Part shown: positions 9,092 to 18,474 of the stretch, in pieces
Layout: each line of letters starts with the position of its first letter
Position numbering within the stretch: the stretch's first letter is position 1
Source of the DNA: RUG11241 sp964560085
GTDB taxonomy: Bacteria; Bacillota_I; Bacilli_A; RF39; UBA660
DNA: 64,000 nt
Direction: 5' to 3'
NCBI GenBank assembly: GCA_964560085.1
Contig: CAZLKF010000005.1
Location: 1-64,000 of the forward strand
Position numbers and translations under genes: made by a program
Notes under the pieces: model-generated
The model's database searches: none
Told to the model about the DNA's origin: nothing
Seen by the model: only the letters and a program-made list of their open reading frames with translations

Positions 9092-10526
9092 TTATTTAGA
9101 TTTAACATTAATAGAAATTAATGAACTATTAAGAACAAGAAAAATTAAACCTCTTGATTTAGTAGAAGAAGCATTTTCGCGAATTGAAAAAGATAAATTA
9201 AATGATTTCATTACCTTAAATAAAGAAGAAGCTTTAAAAGAAGCTGCCTCTTTAGAAAATATGGATGTAGATAATATTTTATTTGGTATTCCTATTGCAA
9301 TTAAAGATAATATCTCAACTAAAAATATAAAAACGACATGTGCATCAAAAATGCTTGAAAATTTCGAGCCGATTTATGATGCTACAATTATCAAAAAAAT
9401 AAAAGAAAAACATATGATTATTATTGGTAAAACTAACATGGATGAATTTGCAATGGGTTCAACAGGAGAAACAAGCTTTTTTGGTAATACCTTAAATCCA
9501 AGAAATAAAAAACTTGTACCCGGTGGATCTAGTAGTGGATCGGCAGCTAGTGTTGCTAGCCATGAAGTTGTGTTAGCAATTGGTAGTGATACAGGTGGTT
9601 CAATTCGTCAGCCAGCTAGTTTTTGTGGCATCGTTGGCATGAAACCAACTTATGGACGTGTTTCTCGTTATGGATTGGTAGCTTTTTCATCAAGTTTAGA
9701 TCAAATTGGGCCAATGTCTAAAAACGTTTGCGAGAATGCCATTCTTTTAAATACAATATCTGGTATTGATGAGCATGATATGAATAGTGTTGATAATAAT
9801 AAAGATTTTACATCGTTAATCGGTGAAGATATAAAGGGAATGAAAATTGCTTTACCAAAGTATTATGTAAGCGATGTTATATCTGAAGAAATAAGAAAAC
9901 AAATAAAAGAAATTGTTTCATTACTTCAAAGTAAAGGATGCATTGTTGATTTTGTTGATCTTGAAGATTTGGAATATGCTATACCACTATATCAAATAAT
10001 TGCTTTAGGTGAGGCAAGTAGCAACCTTGCTAGATTTGATGGTATTAAATATGGTCATTTAAATGACAAAGAAAAATTAGAAGATATGTATTCTTATACT
10101 AGAAGTGAAGGATTTGGCGCTGAAGTTAAAAGAAGAATAATGATTGGTTCTTATATTTTAAGTGGAAAAAATGCCCAAAAATATTATTATAAAGCCTTAA
10201 AAATAAGACATAAAATGACTGAAAACTTTAAAGAAGTATTTAAAAATTATGATTTAATTATTGGACCAACCAATACAAGAACAGCATATCCTTTTGGTGA
10301 GCATCAAAATGATGCTTTAAAGAGCTTCTATGACGATCTTTTAACAAACCCTATAAATCTAACTGGCTTACCTGCTTTGTCAATGCCAATAGGTTTTAAT
10401 GAAGAAAAAATGCCAATAGGAATGCAAATAATTGGTAATTACTTTGAAGAAGACAAAATTTATAAATTAGCAAGTTTTGTTGAAAAAGAGCTTTCTTTAG
10501 ATTTAAAGATAGAAGGTGAAGAATAA
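9084..10526 (+). CDS. gatA: Glutamyl-tRNA(Gln) amidotransferase subunit A
   Basis: 480-residue amidase-signature enzyme that releases ammonia from glutamine for transamidation on the GatB-bound tRNA. The Ser-cisSer-Lys machinery is visible: the Lys in IPIAIKDNIST, the glycine/serine loop GGSSSGSAASVASHE, and the catalytic Ser in GSDTGGSIRQPASF. Length is normal (about 485). It overlaps gatC at its start and shares one base with gatB at its end, consistent with translational coupling. Confidence 0.97.
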   Translation: MTNYLDLTLIEINELLRTRKIKPLDLVEEAFSRIEKDKLNDFITLNKEEALKEAASLENMDVDNILFGIPIAIKDNISTKNIKTTCASKMLENFEPIYDATIIKKIKEKHMIIIGKTNMDEFAMGSTGETSFFGNTLNPRNKKLVPGGSSSGSAASVASHEVVLAIGSDTGGSIRQPASFCGIVGMKPTYGRVSRYGLVAFSSSLDQIGPMSKNVCENAILLNTISGIDEHDMNSVDNNKDFTSLIGEDIKGMKIALPKYYVSDVISEEIRKQIKEIVSLLQSKGCIVDFVDLEDLEYAIPLYQIIALGEASSNLARFDGIKYGHLNDKEKLEDMYSYTRSEGFGAEVKRRIMIGSYILSGKNAQKYYYKALKIRHKMTENFKEVFKNYDLIIGPTNTRTAYPFGEHQNDALKSFYDDLLTNPINLTGLPALSMPIGFNEEKMPIGMQIIGNYFEEDKIYKLASFVEKELSLDLKIEGEE

Positions 10527-11950
10527 TGTTAGTACCAACTATAGGAATTGAAGTTCATGCTGAATTAAAAAGCAATTCAAAAGTGTTTTCAAGAAGCAAG
10601 AATGATTTTAATGATGACATAAATACAAATGTCGATGTTCTTGACCTTGCATATCCAGGAACTTTACCAACTTTAAATAAAGAAGTTATTGATATGGCTT
10701 TAAAAGCAGCTTTAGCTTTAAATTGCAAAATAAATCAAAAAATGTATTTTGATCGTAAAAATTATTTTTATCCTGATTTACCAAAAGGTTATCAGATTAC
10801 TCAAAAAGAAACTCCAATTGGTTATGATGGGTATTTGGAAATTACGACTGAAAACGGAATTAAAAAAATAGAAATTGAACGTATTCATATTGAAGAAGAT
10901 ACTTGTAAAAGTATTCATAGTGGTACGCAAACATTATTAAATTATAATAGAGCAGGTGTACCTTTAATTGAAATTGTTACACGCCCTGTTATTAGTGATG
11001 GCAAAGAAGCTATGCAATATCTTGAATCATTAAGAGAAATATTGTTATATTTAGGTGTCAGTGATGTTAAGATGGAAGAAGGCAGCATGCGCTGTGATGC
11101 CAACATTTCTTTGAGAGAAGAAACGAGTGAAACTTTGGGAACCAAAACAGAAATTAAAAATATTGGTTCTATTAGTAAAGTAGCAATTAGCATTAATTAT
11201 GAAATCGAACGTCAAAAAAAAGTATTGGAAAGTGGTAATCAAGTTATTGAAGAAACAAGAAGATTTGATGATAAAACTAATACGACAATTTCAATGCGTG
11301 TAAAAGAAACTGGCAATGATTATCGTTATTTCCCTGAGCCAAATATTCCGTTTGTTTGTATATCTGATGAATGGCTTAAAAAAGCAAAAGAAAGTATTCC
11401 TGTTTTACCACATGAAATGCGTCAAGAGTATACTACATTAGGAATAAGCAAAAATAATATTAATACATTAATTTCAGATAAGGAGATAAATGATTTTTAC
11501 CGTAATATTTATCAAAAAACAGATGCTGTTATTTTAGCTAATTTTCTAACAGGAGATGTTTTAAGTTATTTAAATAAAAACAATTTGCATTTATCTGATA
11601 CAAAATTAGATAATATAAGAATAATTAAATTGATAGAGATTTTGACTGATAAAAAAATAACATCTAAGCAAGCGAAGGATATATTACCACTTATATTAAG
11701 TAGTAATGATGATGTAGAAAAAATAATGATTGATTTAGATATTACTGAAGTGTCTGATGATTCATTAAAAGTAACAGTTGAAAAAGTAATTAGTGAAAAT
11801 GCCCAATCGATTGCTGACTATAAAGCAGGCAAAGAAAAAGCCTTGAAATATTTAATCGGTCAAGTAATGAAGGAAACTAAAGGACAAGCAAATCCAGAAA
11901 CTGTCAACAAAATGTTAATTGACACAATCGCCATTTTGTGTAATGAGTGA
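10526..11950 (+). CDS. gatB: Aspartyl/glutamyl-tRNA amidotransferase subunit B
   Basis: 474-residue tRNA-binding and kinase-type subunit of GatCAB. It begins PTIGIEVHAELKSNSKVFS, a GatB hallmark, followed by DLPKGYQITQKE and the MRCDANISLR stretch. The C-terminal helical YqeY-like tail ends near KGQANPETVNKMLID. The ATG overlaps the gatA stop (TAATG). TGA is its stop codon, which shows TGA is not recoded here. Confidence 0.97.
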   Translation: MLVPTIGIEVHAELKSNSKVFSRSKNDFNDDINTNVDVLDLAYPGTLPTLNKEVIDMALKAALALNCKINQKMYFDRKNYFYPDLPKGYQITQKETPIGYDGYLEITTENGIKKIEIERIHIEEDTCKSIHSGTQTLLNYNRAGVPLIEIVTRPVISDGKEAMQYLESLREILLYLGVSDVKMEEGSMRCDANISLREETSETLGTKTEIKNIGSISKVAISINYEIERQKKVLESGNQVIEETRRFDDKTNTTISMRVKETGNDYRYFPEPNIPFVCISDEWLKKAKESIPVLPHEMRQEYTTLGISKNNINTLISDKEINDFYRNIYQKTDAVILANFLTGDVLSYLNKNNLHLSDTKLDNIRIIKLIEILTDKKITSKQAKDILPLILSSNDDVEKIMIDLDITEVSDDSLKVTVEKVISENAQSIADYKAGKEKALKYLIGQVMKETKGQANPETVNKMLIDTIAILCNE

Positions 11951-11988
11951 AATGTAGTATAATATAATCACTAGTTGAGGAGAAAGAT

Positions 11989-12444
11989 ATGAGTAAAAAA
12001 CTAAAAATGACATTTTTAATTTTTGTAATCGTCGTTATTTTGGTAATTTGTTATGGAATCATAAAAGTTATTGTTCCAGATTCGGCTATTTCTTTATATG
12101 GTAATCGCCTTGAAGGAATCGAAAAAGTACCTTTAACTGATGAAAAATTTACTAAAACAAATGAGGTTATTAAAGAAAATGAATTTATCAATTCTGCTAA
12201 ATCATATTCAACTGGGCGAATTGTTAATATTATCATTGATGTCAAAAAAGATACAGGTTTAATTTCGATTGAAACAATGCTTGACAAAGTTTTGGAACTT
12301 TATAGTGATGCTGAAAAAGCTTACTATGATTTTGAAGTATTTGTAACATGCATTGAGGAAAAAGATTTAGAAGATAGTGCATATCCAATTATTGGATCAA
12401 AGCACAAAACAAGTTTATCATTTAAGTGGAGTAACAATAGTTAG
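11989..12444 (+). CDS. Small membrane-anchored protein of unknown function
   Basis: 151 residues with one N-terminal membrane segment (MTFLIFVIVVILVICYGIIK) and a predicted outside domain of about 115 residues. It starts at ATG after GGAGAAAG, and TATAAT boxes lie at 11958-11968. The downstream GGDEF-type sensor starts 8 bases after its stop, so the two are probably cotranscribed and may act together. No family is recognised. Confidence 0.65.
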   Translation: MSKKLKMTFLIFVIVVILVICYGIIKVIVPDSAISLYGNRLEGIEKVPLTDEKFTKTNEVIKENEFINSAKSYSTGRIVNIIIDVKKDTGLISIETMLDKVLELYSDAEKAYYDFEVFVTCIEEKDLEDSAYPIIGSKHKTSLSFKWSNNS

Positions 12445-12452
12445 GTGGTATT

Positions 12453-14510
12453 ATGAATAAAAAAGTTTTAATGGTAATATTAACAACTATTGTATTACTA
12501 GCGTCAGGTTTTGGCGTTTATTACTATTTTGCAACCGAAGATAAATCGACAACATTAACGAAAATCGAACGTGAATGGATTGATGCTAATAAACAAGATT
12601 TAATTGATTTAGGAGTATCTAATAACATCCCGGTTTTTAATTATGTCGGGGAAGGTATTATCTTTGATTTTTTCACAGATTTAGAAAAGAATACAGATCT
12701 TGAATTCAACAGAATTTCTCACTCATATAATGATCAGATTGATGAGGCATACTCATTCAAAATGGTTAAGAATATTAGTGACAAACAGATTGTTGTTTAT
12801 GAAGATACATATGCTTTATTTACTTTAAAGAACGAAAAATATTTTAATTTAAAAGATATAAAAAATATTAAAATAGGTGTTTTAGAAAGTGATTTAAATG
12901 AAATAAAGAATTATTTTTCAACTTGTGAAAATTGCTCTTTTATAACTTATAAAACAATTGCAGAGTTGATTGTAGGTGTTCTAGGAAGCGAAACAAAGAT
13001 AAGTGAAGTCGATGCTATTGTAGCGCCTCAATTATTAACGATGGAAAAAGTATTGGCTGGTAAGTTATATAATAATTATTTGATAAATGAAGTAAAAACA
13101 AATTATGTTATATCCCTTGGAAATGTAGATAAATTAAATAACATTATCAAGAAATATTATAAAAAATGGGCAGCAGATAATTTCCGAACAAAATTTAATA
13201 AATATTTCACAGATTGTTATTTTGAATTTAGTGGCACTGATCAAAATTCAATGGCAGCGTTTAAGGGTAAAAGATATAACTATGGTTATATTGAAAATGG
13301 TCCTTATGATATGACAATTAACAATACTTTGTATGGAACTAATAAAGCAATTCTAAATAAATTTTCTGAAATAGCTGATATTGAAATTGTATATGAAAAA
13401 TACAATAATATTGAAGAATTAATCAAAGGATTTAATGATGGCAAAGTTGATGTGTTTTTTAATAATACTAATCAAGATGGTTACAAATTAAATGGTTTTA
13501 TTTCTGATAATGCTTATGTAGGGCAGATAGCTATTATTTCTAATATTGATACTGCAATAAATATTAGTTCATTAAGATCATTAGAAGATAAAAAAATAGG
13601 TGTTTTAAAAAATTCTAATGTTGAGTTATTAATGAATGAATATCATGCTAAACCAACAACATATGTAAATATAATTGATCTTTTAAATAGTGAATCTGAG
13701 TTATTAGCAATAGACTTTACTACATATGAATTTTATCATAAGAATATTCTGGAAAATTACAAATTGGAATATATTTATAATCTTGAGGAACCATATGGTT
13801 ATACAATGAGTTCTGTTTCAAGTAATTTAATATTTAATCAATATTTTAACTTTTATTTGCGTACGAATTCTCAAAATTTAGTAATAGGCGAAGGAATTAA
13901 TGAGATTAATTCTAAATTAAATACAAAAGCAATTATTAGAAAAGTTTGTGTAAGTGGAGGCTTGATTTTAATATTTGTTGGTTCAATTCTCTTAACAAGT
14001 CAATTAAATAAAAGCAAAAAGCCTAATATATCATTCAAAAAAACTGAAAAAATAAAATATATGGATATGTTAACATCTTTGAAAAACCGCAACTATTTAA
14101 ATGACAACATTGAAAAATGGGATAATAGTCAGGTATATCCCCAAACAATTTTAATTGTCGATTTAAACAATATCGCGTATATTAATGACAATTATGGGCA
14201 TAATGCTGGTGATGATGAAATTAAAGAAGCAGCTAATGTTTTAATAAAAAATCAAGTAATTAATTCGGATATTGTTAGAACTAATGGTAATGAATTTTTA
14301 GTTTATTTAGTTGGATATGAAGAAAAACAAGTAGAACTTTATATCAAAAAATTAAACAAAGAATTAAAAGATCTAAAACATGGTTTTGGAGCAGCTATTG
14401 GTTATAGCATGATTGTTGATGATATAAAAACAATCGATGATGCAATTAATGAAGCGACTATTGAAATGCGAAAAATAAAAGAGGAAAACAATGATCAAAA
14501 AGATGTTTAG
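12453..14510 (+). CDS. Membrane sensor with tandem solute-binding-like domains and a degenerate GGDEF domain
   Basis: 685 residues. An N-terminal membrane segment (about 4-25) is followed by two consecutive extracellular regions that look like SBP_bac_3-type solute-binding lobes (about 30-270 and 275-485). A second membrane segment follows (GGLILIFVGSILLTSQL, about 495-512), then a cytoplasmic GGDEF-fold domain (about 525-680). The GGDEF fold is clear from MDMLTSLKNRNYL, IVDLNNIAYINDNYGHNAGDDE and GFGAAIGYS. The active-site motif reads RTNGNEF instead of RxGGDEF, losing the first Gly and the metal-binding acidic residue. It is probably a non-catalytic GGDEF domain, perhaps binding GTP or c-di-GMP or a partner. 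It overlaps the next gene by 20 bases. Confidence 0.85.
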   Translation: MNKKVLMVILTTIVLLASGFGVYYYFATEDKSTTLTKIEREWIDANKQDLIDLGVSNNIPVFNYVGEGIIFDFFTDLEKNTDLEFNRISHSYNDQIDEAYSFKMVKNISDKQIVVYEDTYALFTLKNEKYFNLKDIKNIKIGVLESDLNEIKNYFSTCENCSFITYKTIAELIVGVLGSETKISEVDAIVAPQLLTMEKVLAGKLYNNYLINEVKTNYVISLGNVDKLNNIIKKYYKKWAADNFRTKFNKYFTDCYFEFSGTDQNSMAAFKGKRYNYGYIENGPYDMTINNTLYGTNKAILNKFSEIADIEIVYEKYNNIEELIKGFNDGKVDVFFNNTNQDGYKLNGFISDNAYVGQIAIISNIDTAINISSLRSLEDKKIGVLKNSNVELLMNEYHAKPTTYVNIIDLLNSESELLAIDFTTYEFYHKNILENYKLEYIYNLEEPYGYTMSSVSSNLIFNQYFNFYLRTNSQNLVIGEGINEINSKLNTKAIIRKVCVSGGLILIFVGSILLTSQLNKSKKPNISFKKTEKIKYMDMLTSLKNRNYLNDNIEKWDNSQVYPQTILIVDLNNIAYINDNYGHNAGDDEIKEAANVLIKNQVINSDIVRTNGNEFLVYLVGYEEKQVELYIKKLNKELKDLKHGFGAAIGYSMIVDDIKTIDDAINEATIEMRKIKEENNDQKDV

Positions 14511-15315
14511 CAAGTTAAAAACTGTATTAAAACGTTTATATAGGATTATAAGAAAACCGGAAATGATAATATTACCTGGTAATTTATCATTTTCTTTGAT
14601 TTTGTCTATATTTCCAGCTATCATGATTTTAGGTTATATAATATCAAAACTAAATATTTCGTTTGATATGGTTATTGATTTACTTAATATAACATTACCA
14701 CAAGATATTATGGATATAATTGTTAAATTTTTATCAGCGGGAATAAGTGATGGTAACATTTTCTTATTTATCATTTTGGCTATTATTTTTGCTAGTAATG
14801 GTACTTATGCAATCATAGTTGCTGCCAACATTTTATATAAAAATAATAATAGTAATGAAATAAAAAGAAGAATAAAAGCATTATTTTTAATTTTAATTGT
14901 AATGATTATATTTTTCTTAACAATTATAGTTTTAGGATTTGGATCTACAATTCTTGAGACAATTACCAATCTTATTGAAGGAAATTTTGATAATCTAAAT
15001 AAATTCTTTAATATAATTCGTTGGCCAATTTCATTCTTTGTTATTTTCTTCTTCGTTAAATTAATATATACAATTTCGCCTGATTTTAAAATAAAAAGTA
15101 ATACTGTCAATCGCGGAGCTTTATTTACAACAATTGGTTGGATAGTGGTGACTTTTATTTACTCAATTTATGTTTCTAATTTCGCGAGATACGATGTTTT
15201 TTATGGCAACTTGTCATCAATTATAATTTTGATGATGTGGGTTTATATATTAAGTTCTATTTTTGTAATTGGTATTGCTATTAATGCTGATAAGTATATT
15301 TCTGAAAATAAATAA
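14491..15315 (+). CDS. YihY/BrkB-family inner membrane protein
   Basis: 274 residues with six predicted membrane segments, a Pro-Gly after the first polar region (IILPGNLSFSLILSIFPA) and the C-terminal IVVTFIYSIYVSNFARYDV-type segment of the YihY/BrkB (formerly 'ribonuclease BN') family. These are polytopic membrane proteins of unclear biochemical role. The start overlaps the GGDEF sensor gene by 20 bases, so the pair is translationally coupled. A terminator follows. Confidence 0.85.
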   Translation: MIKKMFSKLKTVLKRLYRIIRKPEMIILPGNLSFSLILSIFPAIMILGYIISKLNISFDMVIDLLNITLPQDIMDIIVKFLSAGISDGNIFLFIILAIIFASNGTYAIIVAANILYKNNNSNEIKRRIKALFLILIVMIIFFLTIIVLGFGSTILETITNLIEGNFDNLNKFFNIIRWPISFFVIFFFVKLIYTISPDFKIKSNTVNRGALFTTIGWIVVTFIYSIYVSNFARYDVFYGNLSSIIILMMWVYILSSIFVIGIAINADKYISENK

Positions 15316-15361
15316 TATACTAAATAACGTATATACAATTTACAGACTACGTGTGTACACG

Positions 15362-15389
15362 AAAGATCAAAATTATTTTGGTCTTTTTT
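15362..15389 (+). terminator. Terminator after the YihY-family gene
   Basis: Stem AAAGATCAAAA / TTTTGGTCTTT with one G-T wobble and loop TTA, followed by T residues. Confidence 0.75.
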
Positions 15390-15440
15390 GTTTAAAAAAA
15401 ACATGTTTAATGATATAATTGTAGCATTAGAGGTGATAAT

Positions 15441-15623
15441 ATGTCATGGTGGGTTGCTTTAATATTACTAATATTGTGTATAGCAGGGATTAATGTTTCA
15501 TATAGAATAGCTAACATTAAGAACAATAAGCGAATATTAATTGCTACATATGCATTTTCTCTCTTTTCATTAATTGTTTTAAGTTATATAACTCTTGATA
15601 TAATTTTTGTTGGAGGTATTTAA
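15441..15623 (+). CDS. 60-residue two-pass membrane peptide
   Basis: A short gene with a good ribosome site (GAGGTGA, 4 bases before ATG) and an extended -10 box (TGATATAAT, 15411-15419). It encodes two hydrophobic segments (about residues 4-23 and 31-55) joined by a short basic loop (IANIKNNKR). No family is recognised. The well-formed expression signals make it a real gene rather than a chance frame. Confidence 0.65.
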   Translation: MSWWVALILLILCIAGINVSYRIANIKNNKRILIATYAFSLFSLIVLSYITLDIIFVGGI

Positions 15624-15625
15624 TT

Positions 15626-15654
15626 TTGACACTTTCTTCAATTCATGATATAAT
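15626..15654 (+). promoter_or_regulatory. Consensus sigma-A promoter of engB
   Basis: TTGACA (15626-15631), 17-base spacer, TATAAT (15649-15654) with extended TG. This is a perfect match to the housekeeping consensus. Transcription would start near 15661, which supports the downstream TTG start for engB. Confidence 0.85.
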
Positions 15655-15692
15655 CTTCCTACTTGTTGACGTTAAAAGTAAAGGTGATTAAT

Positions 15693-16274
15693 TTGAAAAT
15701 AAATAGTGTAAATTTAGAAATCAGTGCAGTTAGACGAAGCCAGTATCCAGAAGGAACTTTGCCAGAATTCTTATTGGTTGGACGATCAAATGTTGGGAAA
15801 AGTAGTTTTATCAACACGATTATTAATCGTAAGAATTATGCTAGGACAAGTGCAACACCTGGTAAAACGCAAACAATTAATTTTTATTTGGTTAACGAGG
15901 AATTTTATTTGGTAGATGCTCCTGGTTATGGATATGCAACTTTAAGCAAGAAAAATCAAAAAAAATTCGGTTTAATGATGGAAGATTATTTGACAAGTAG
16001 AGATAATTTAAAACAAGTTTTTATGTTAGTTGACTTTCGTCATAAATTAACTAAAGATGATATAATGATGTATAATTATTTAAAACATTATCAAATACCA
16101 GTAACAATAGTTGCAACAAAAATTGATAAATTGCCAGTTTCTCAGCACCAAAAACAACGTGGGTTAATTTTAGAAGAATTAAATTTACCAGTTGGGGATG
16201 AATTTATTATGTTTTCAAATGTGACAAAAGAAGGCCGTACAGAAATATACGATCGAATTACGAGAATTATCTAA
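15693..16274 (+). CDS. engB: Ribosome biogenesis GTPase EngB (YsxC/YihA)
   Basis: 193 residues from a TTG start at 15693, five bases after AGGTGA. The TTG at 15663 would be almost at the transcription start and has no ribosome site. GTPase motifs are G1 GRSNVGKSSFI, G3 VDAPGYGYA and G4 ATKIDKL. The length matches EngB (about 195). It acts in late assembly of the 50S ribosomal subunit. It precedes an unknown gene and der, a second ribosome-assembly GTPase. Confidence 0.95.
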   Translation: MKINSVNLEISAVRRSQYPEGTLPEFLLVGRSNVGKSSFINTIINRKNYARTSATPGKTQTINFYLVNEEFYLVDAPGYGYATLSKKNQKKFGLMMEDYLTSRDNLKQVFMLVDFRHKLTKDDIMMYNYLKHYQIPVTIVATKIDKLPVSQHQKQRGLILEELNLPVGDEFIMFSNVTKEGRTEIYDRITRII

Positions 16275-16317
16275 CGCAAATATAGAAATAATTCATAAAA
16301 TATTTTAGGTGATAATC

Positions 16318-16809
16318 TTGCATATGAAAATAATTGATGAATTTAATTATTTGTTATTTGTTTTAGATAGAAATAAAATACCAAATATTGCTAATGAAAC
16401 AGAATTAACAGAATATTTAAAAAAAATATTTAATTCATTAAAAACAAGATACAATTTTGAAATTTATGGATATTACAATGTTAAGATATATCTTGATAAC
16501 TATTTTGGAATGATAATTAAATTGAATAAAGAAAATAGTGAATATTTAACATATTATAGTAAACAAATTGAAATGAAAATAACTATAGCAGATAATGATC
16601 TGCTTTTATATCGAATAAATGATTTTTATGGTATAGATCAACGAATATTACAAAAAAGCAATATTTATTTATATGATAAAAAATTATATTTAGAATTAAC
16701 TGAAGAAAAAAAATCAATTATGCTGGGACACCTTTTAGAATTAAGTGAATTGATTTTTGAGAATACAGATAAAATAAAGAAAAATGGTCAAAAAATAGAA
16801 ATAGGGTGA
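16318..16809 (+). CDS. Hypothetical cytoplasmic protein between engB and der
   Basis: About 163 residues. TTG at 16318 sits 5 bases after AGGTGA; the ATG at 16324 is an alternative, and the GTG at 16309 lies within the ribosome site. There is no signal or membrane segment. The sequence is rich in Ile, Tyr and Asn with mixed alpha/beta character. It lies 6 bases upstream of der and is likely cotranscribed with it. The family is not recognised. Confidence 0.65.
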   Translation: MHMKIIDEFNYLLFVLDRNKIPNIANETELTEYLKKIFNSLKTRYNFEIYGYYNVKIYLDNYFGMIIKLNKENSEYLTYYSKQIEMKITIADNDLLLYRINDFYGIDQRILQKSNIYLYDKKLYLELTEEKKSIMLGHLLELSELIFENTDKIKKNGQKIEIG

Positions 16810-16815
16810 TTTCAA

Positions 16816-18132
16816 ATGAAACCAGTTGTTGCAATTGTTGGAAAACCAAATGTTGGTAAATCAACATTATTTAATTCCTTAGTTGGTAAAAAAATATCCA
16901 TTATTGAAGATACGCCAGGTGTAACTCGTGATCGTATATATGGCGATGTCAATTATTACAAAAAAAAGTTTTTATTGATTGATACCGGTGGTATTGATAT
17001 CAGTGATAATGCTGTTAATATTAATATTAAAATGCAAGCTGAGATTGCAATAAGAGAAGCTGATGTAATTATTTTTGTTGTCGATGCTAAACTTGGCTTA
17101 GATAGCAATGATTTAGCTACTCGTGACATTATTTTGAAATCAAAGAAAAAGGTAATTGTCGCCATTAATAAAGTTGATAGTCGTGATTCAAAAGATCATT
17201 TGTATGATTTTTACGAATTAGGCCTTGAGCATTACTTTTTTATTAGTGGTGAGCAAAATACAGGTTTGTCGGAATTGCTAGATGAGATAACTGTTGACTT
17301 TCCAGATTATGAAGAAGAAAAATCCGATTCAAAAATCAAGTTTTCAGTGATTGGAAGACCGAATGTTGGGAAAAGCAGTTTAGTTAATGCAATTGTTGGA
17401 TTTGAGCGAGTATTGGTAAGTGATGTTGCGGGAACAACCCGCGATGCTGTTGATACAACATTTAAATATGAAAATAATGAATATGTAGTTATTGATACAG
17501 CAGGTATGCGTAAGCAAGGTAAGATTTACGAATCAATCGAAAGATATAGTTTATTAAGAGCACTAAAAGCAATTGAAAGATCAGATGTTTGTTTACTTTT
17601 AATTGATGCGACTACAGGGATTGTTGAACATGATAAGCATATTGCAAGTTATGCAATTGAAGCCGGAAGAGCTGTTGTTATTGTTGTCAATAAATGGGAT
17701 GCTGTTGAAAATAAAGAAGAATATCTAAAAACATTTACTAAAGAGCTCCGCAATAACTTTCAATTTATGCCATATGCCCCAATAGTTTTTCTTTCAGCAT
17801 TAACAAAAAGAAGGATTCATACGTTAATGCCAACAATTTTAAAATGTGCAGAAAATCACAAAAAGACAGTCAGTGATGAATTGTTAAATAATTGTATTAA
17901 TGAAGCATATGCTCTTAATTTACCACCAAGTTATAAAGGAAAGAGATTAAAAATATATAGTTCCCGTCAAGTGTCAACTTGCCCACCAACTTTCAATATT
18001 CAAGTTAATAGTAAGGGCTTAGTTCATTTTTCTTACAGACGTTATTTGGAAAATAAAATAAGAGAAAACTTTGACTTTGAAGGAACACCAATAATTATAT
18101 ATTTTAAAAATAAAGGCGAGGAAGAATTTTAG
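16816..18132 (+). CDS. der: Ribosome-associated GTPase Der (EngA)
   Basis: 438 residues with two tandem GTPase domains and a C-terminal KH-like domain, the unique Der layout. G1 motifs are GKPNVGKSTLF (N-terminal) and GRPNVGKSSLV (middle). G3 motifs are DTGGID and DTAGMR, and G4 motifs are NKVD and NKWD. It is required for 50S subunit maturation. ATG follows AGGGTGATTT. A terminator follows. Confidence 0.97.
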   Translation: MKPVVAIVGKPNVGKSTLFNSLVGKKISIIEDTPGVTRDRIYGDVNYYKKKFLLIDTGGIDISDNAVNINIKMQAEIAIREADVIIFVVDAKLGLDSNDLATRDIILKSKKKVIVAINKVDSRDSKDHLYDFYELGLEHYFFISGEQNTGLSELLDEITVDFPDYEEEKSDSKIKFSVIGRPNVGKSSLVNAIVGFERVLVSDVAGTTRDAVDTTFKYENNEYVVIDTAGMRKQGKIYESIERYSLLRALKAIERSDVCLLLIDATTGIVEHDKHIASYAIEAGRAVVIVVNKWDAVENKEEYLKTFTKELRNNFQFMPYAPIVFLSALTKRRIHTLMPTILKCAENHKKTVSDELLNNCINEAYALNLPPSYKGKRLKIYSSRQVSTCPPTFNIQVNSKGLVHFSYRRYLENKIRENFDFEGTPIIIYFKNKGEEEF

Positions 18133-18157
18133 AACGTAGATATTTCTACGTTTTTTT
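18133..18157 (+). terminator. Terminator after der
   Basis: Stem AACGTAGA / TCTACGTT with loop TATT and a following run of T. Confidence 0.85.
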
Positions 18158-18158
18158 A

Positions 18159-18185
18159 ACCAAAAAAATAATGATTCATATAATA
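18159..18185 (+). promoter_or_regulatory. Candidate sporulation (SigK-like) promoter of the spoVIF-like gene
   Basis: AC, 16 bases, then CATATAATA matches the SigK pattern AC-N16-CATAnnnTA. The same site contains TATAAT (18179-18184), so an ordinary sigma-A -10 box is an equally simple reading. Such short AT-rich matches arise by chance often. Confidence 0.3.
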
Positions 18186-18201
18186 CTTTAGGAGGAAATA
18201 T

Positions 18202-18444
18202 ATGAATTTAAGTGATGGTTTCTTTAAGAAAATTGAAAAAAAAACTAAGGTTAATAAGGATACTATTTTAAATCTTGCTCAGAAAATTCAACAAAATGAC
18301 ATGAAAAATGAAAATACATTAAGAGAAATAATAAGGGAATTAAGTTCAATAACTGGAAAAGACGTTTCAAAAGAAAAAGAGGATAAAATAATTTCAGCAG
18401 TAGTTAATGATAAAATTCCAAAAAATGTAGATAAAATGTTATAA
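18202..18444 (+). CDS. spoVIF: Stage VI sporulation protein F-like (SpoVIF/YjcC family)
   Basis: 80 residues. The N-terminal GFFKKIEKKTKVNKDTIL and the core SKEKEDKIISAVVNDKIP closely match the pattern of Bacillus SpoVIF, a small spore-coat assembly protein made late in the mother cell. ATG follows a strong AGGAGGAAA site. It sits two genes upstream of spoIVA, so the neighbourhood keeps sporulation functions. Assignment is from remembered family pattern; the role in this organism is inferred. Confidence 0.75.
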   Translation: MNLSDGFFKKIEKKTKVNKDTILNLAQKIQQNDMKNENTLREIIRELSSITGKDVSKEKEDKIISAVVNDKIPKNVDKML

Positions 18445-18474
18445 TAGTGTTATAATTTTTTCGGAGGGATGTAT

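Noticed and set aside
10526..11950. Possible mycoplasma-type code with TGA as Trp
   Set aside because: gatB and other genes end in TGA at the expected family length, and Trp is encoded by TGG throughout.
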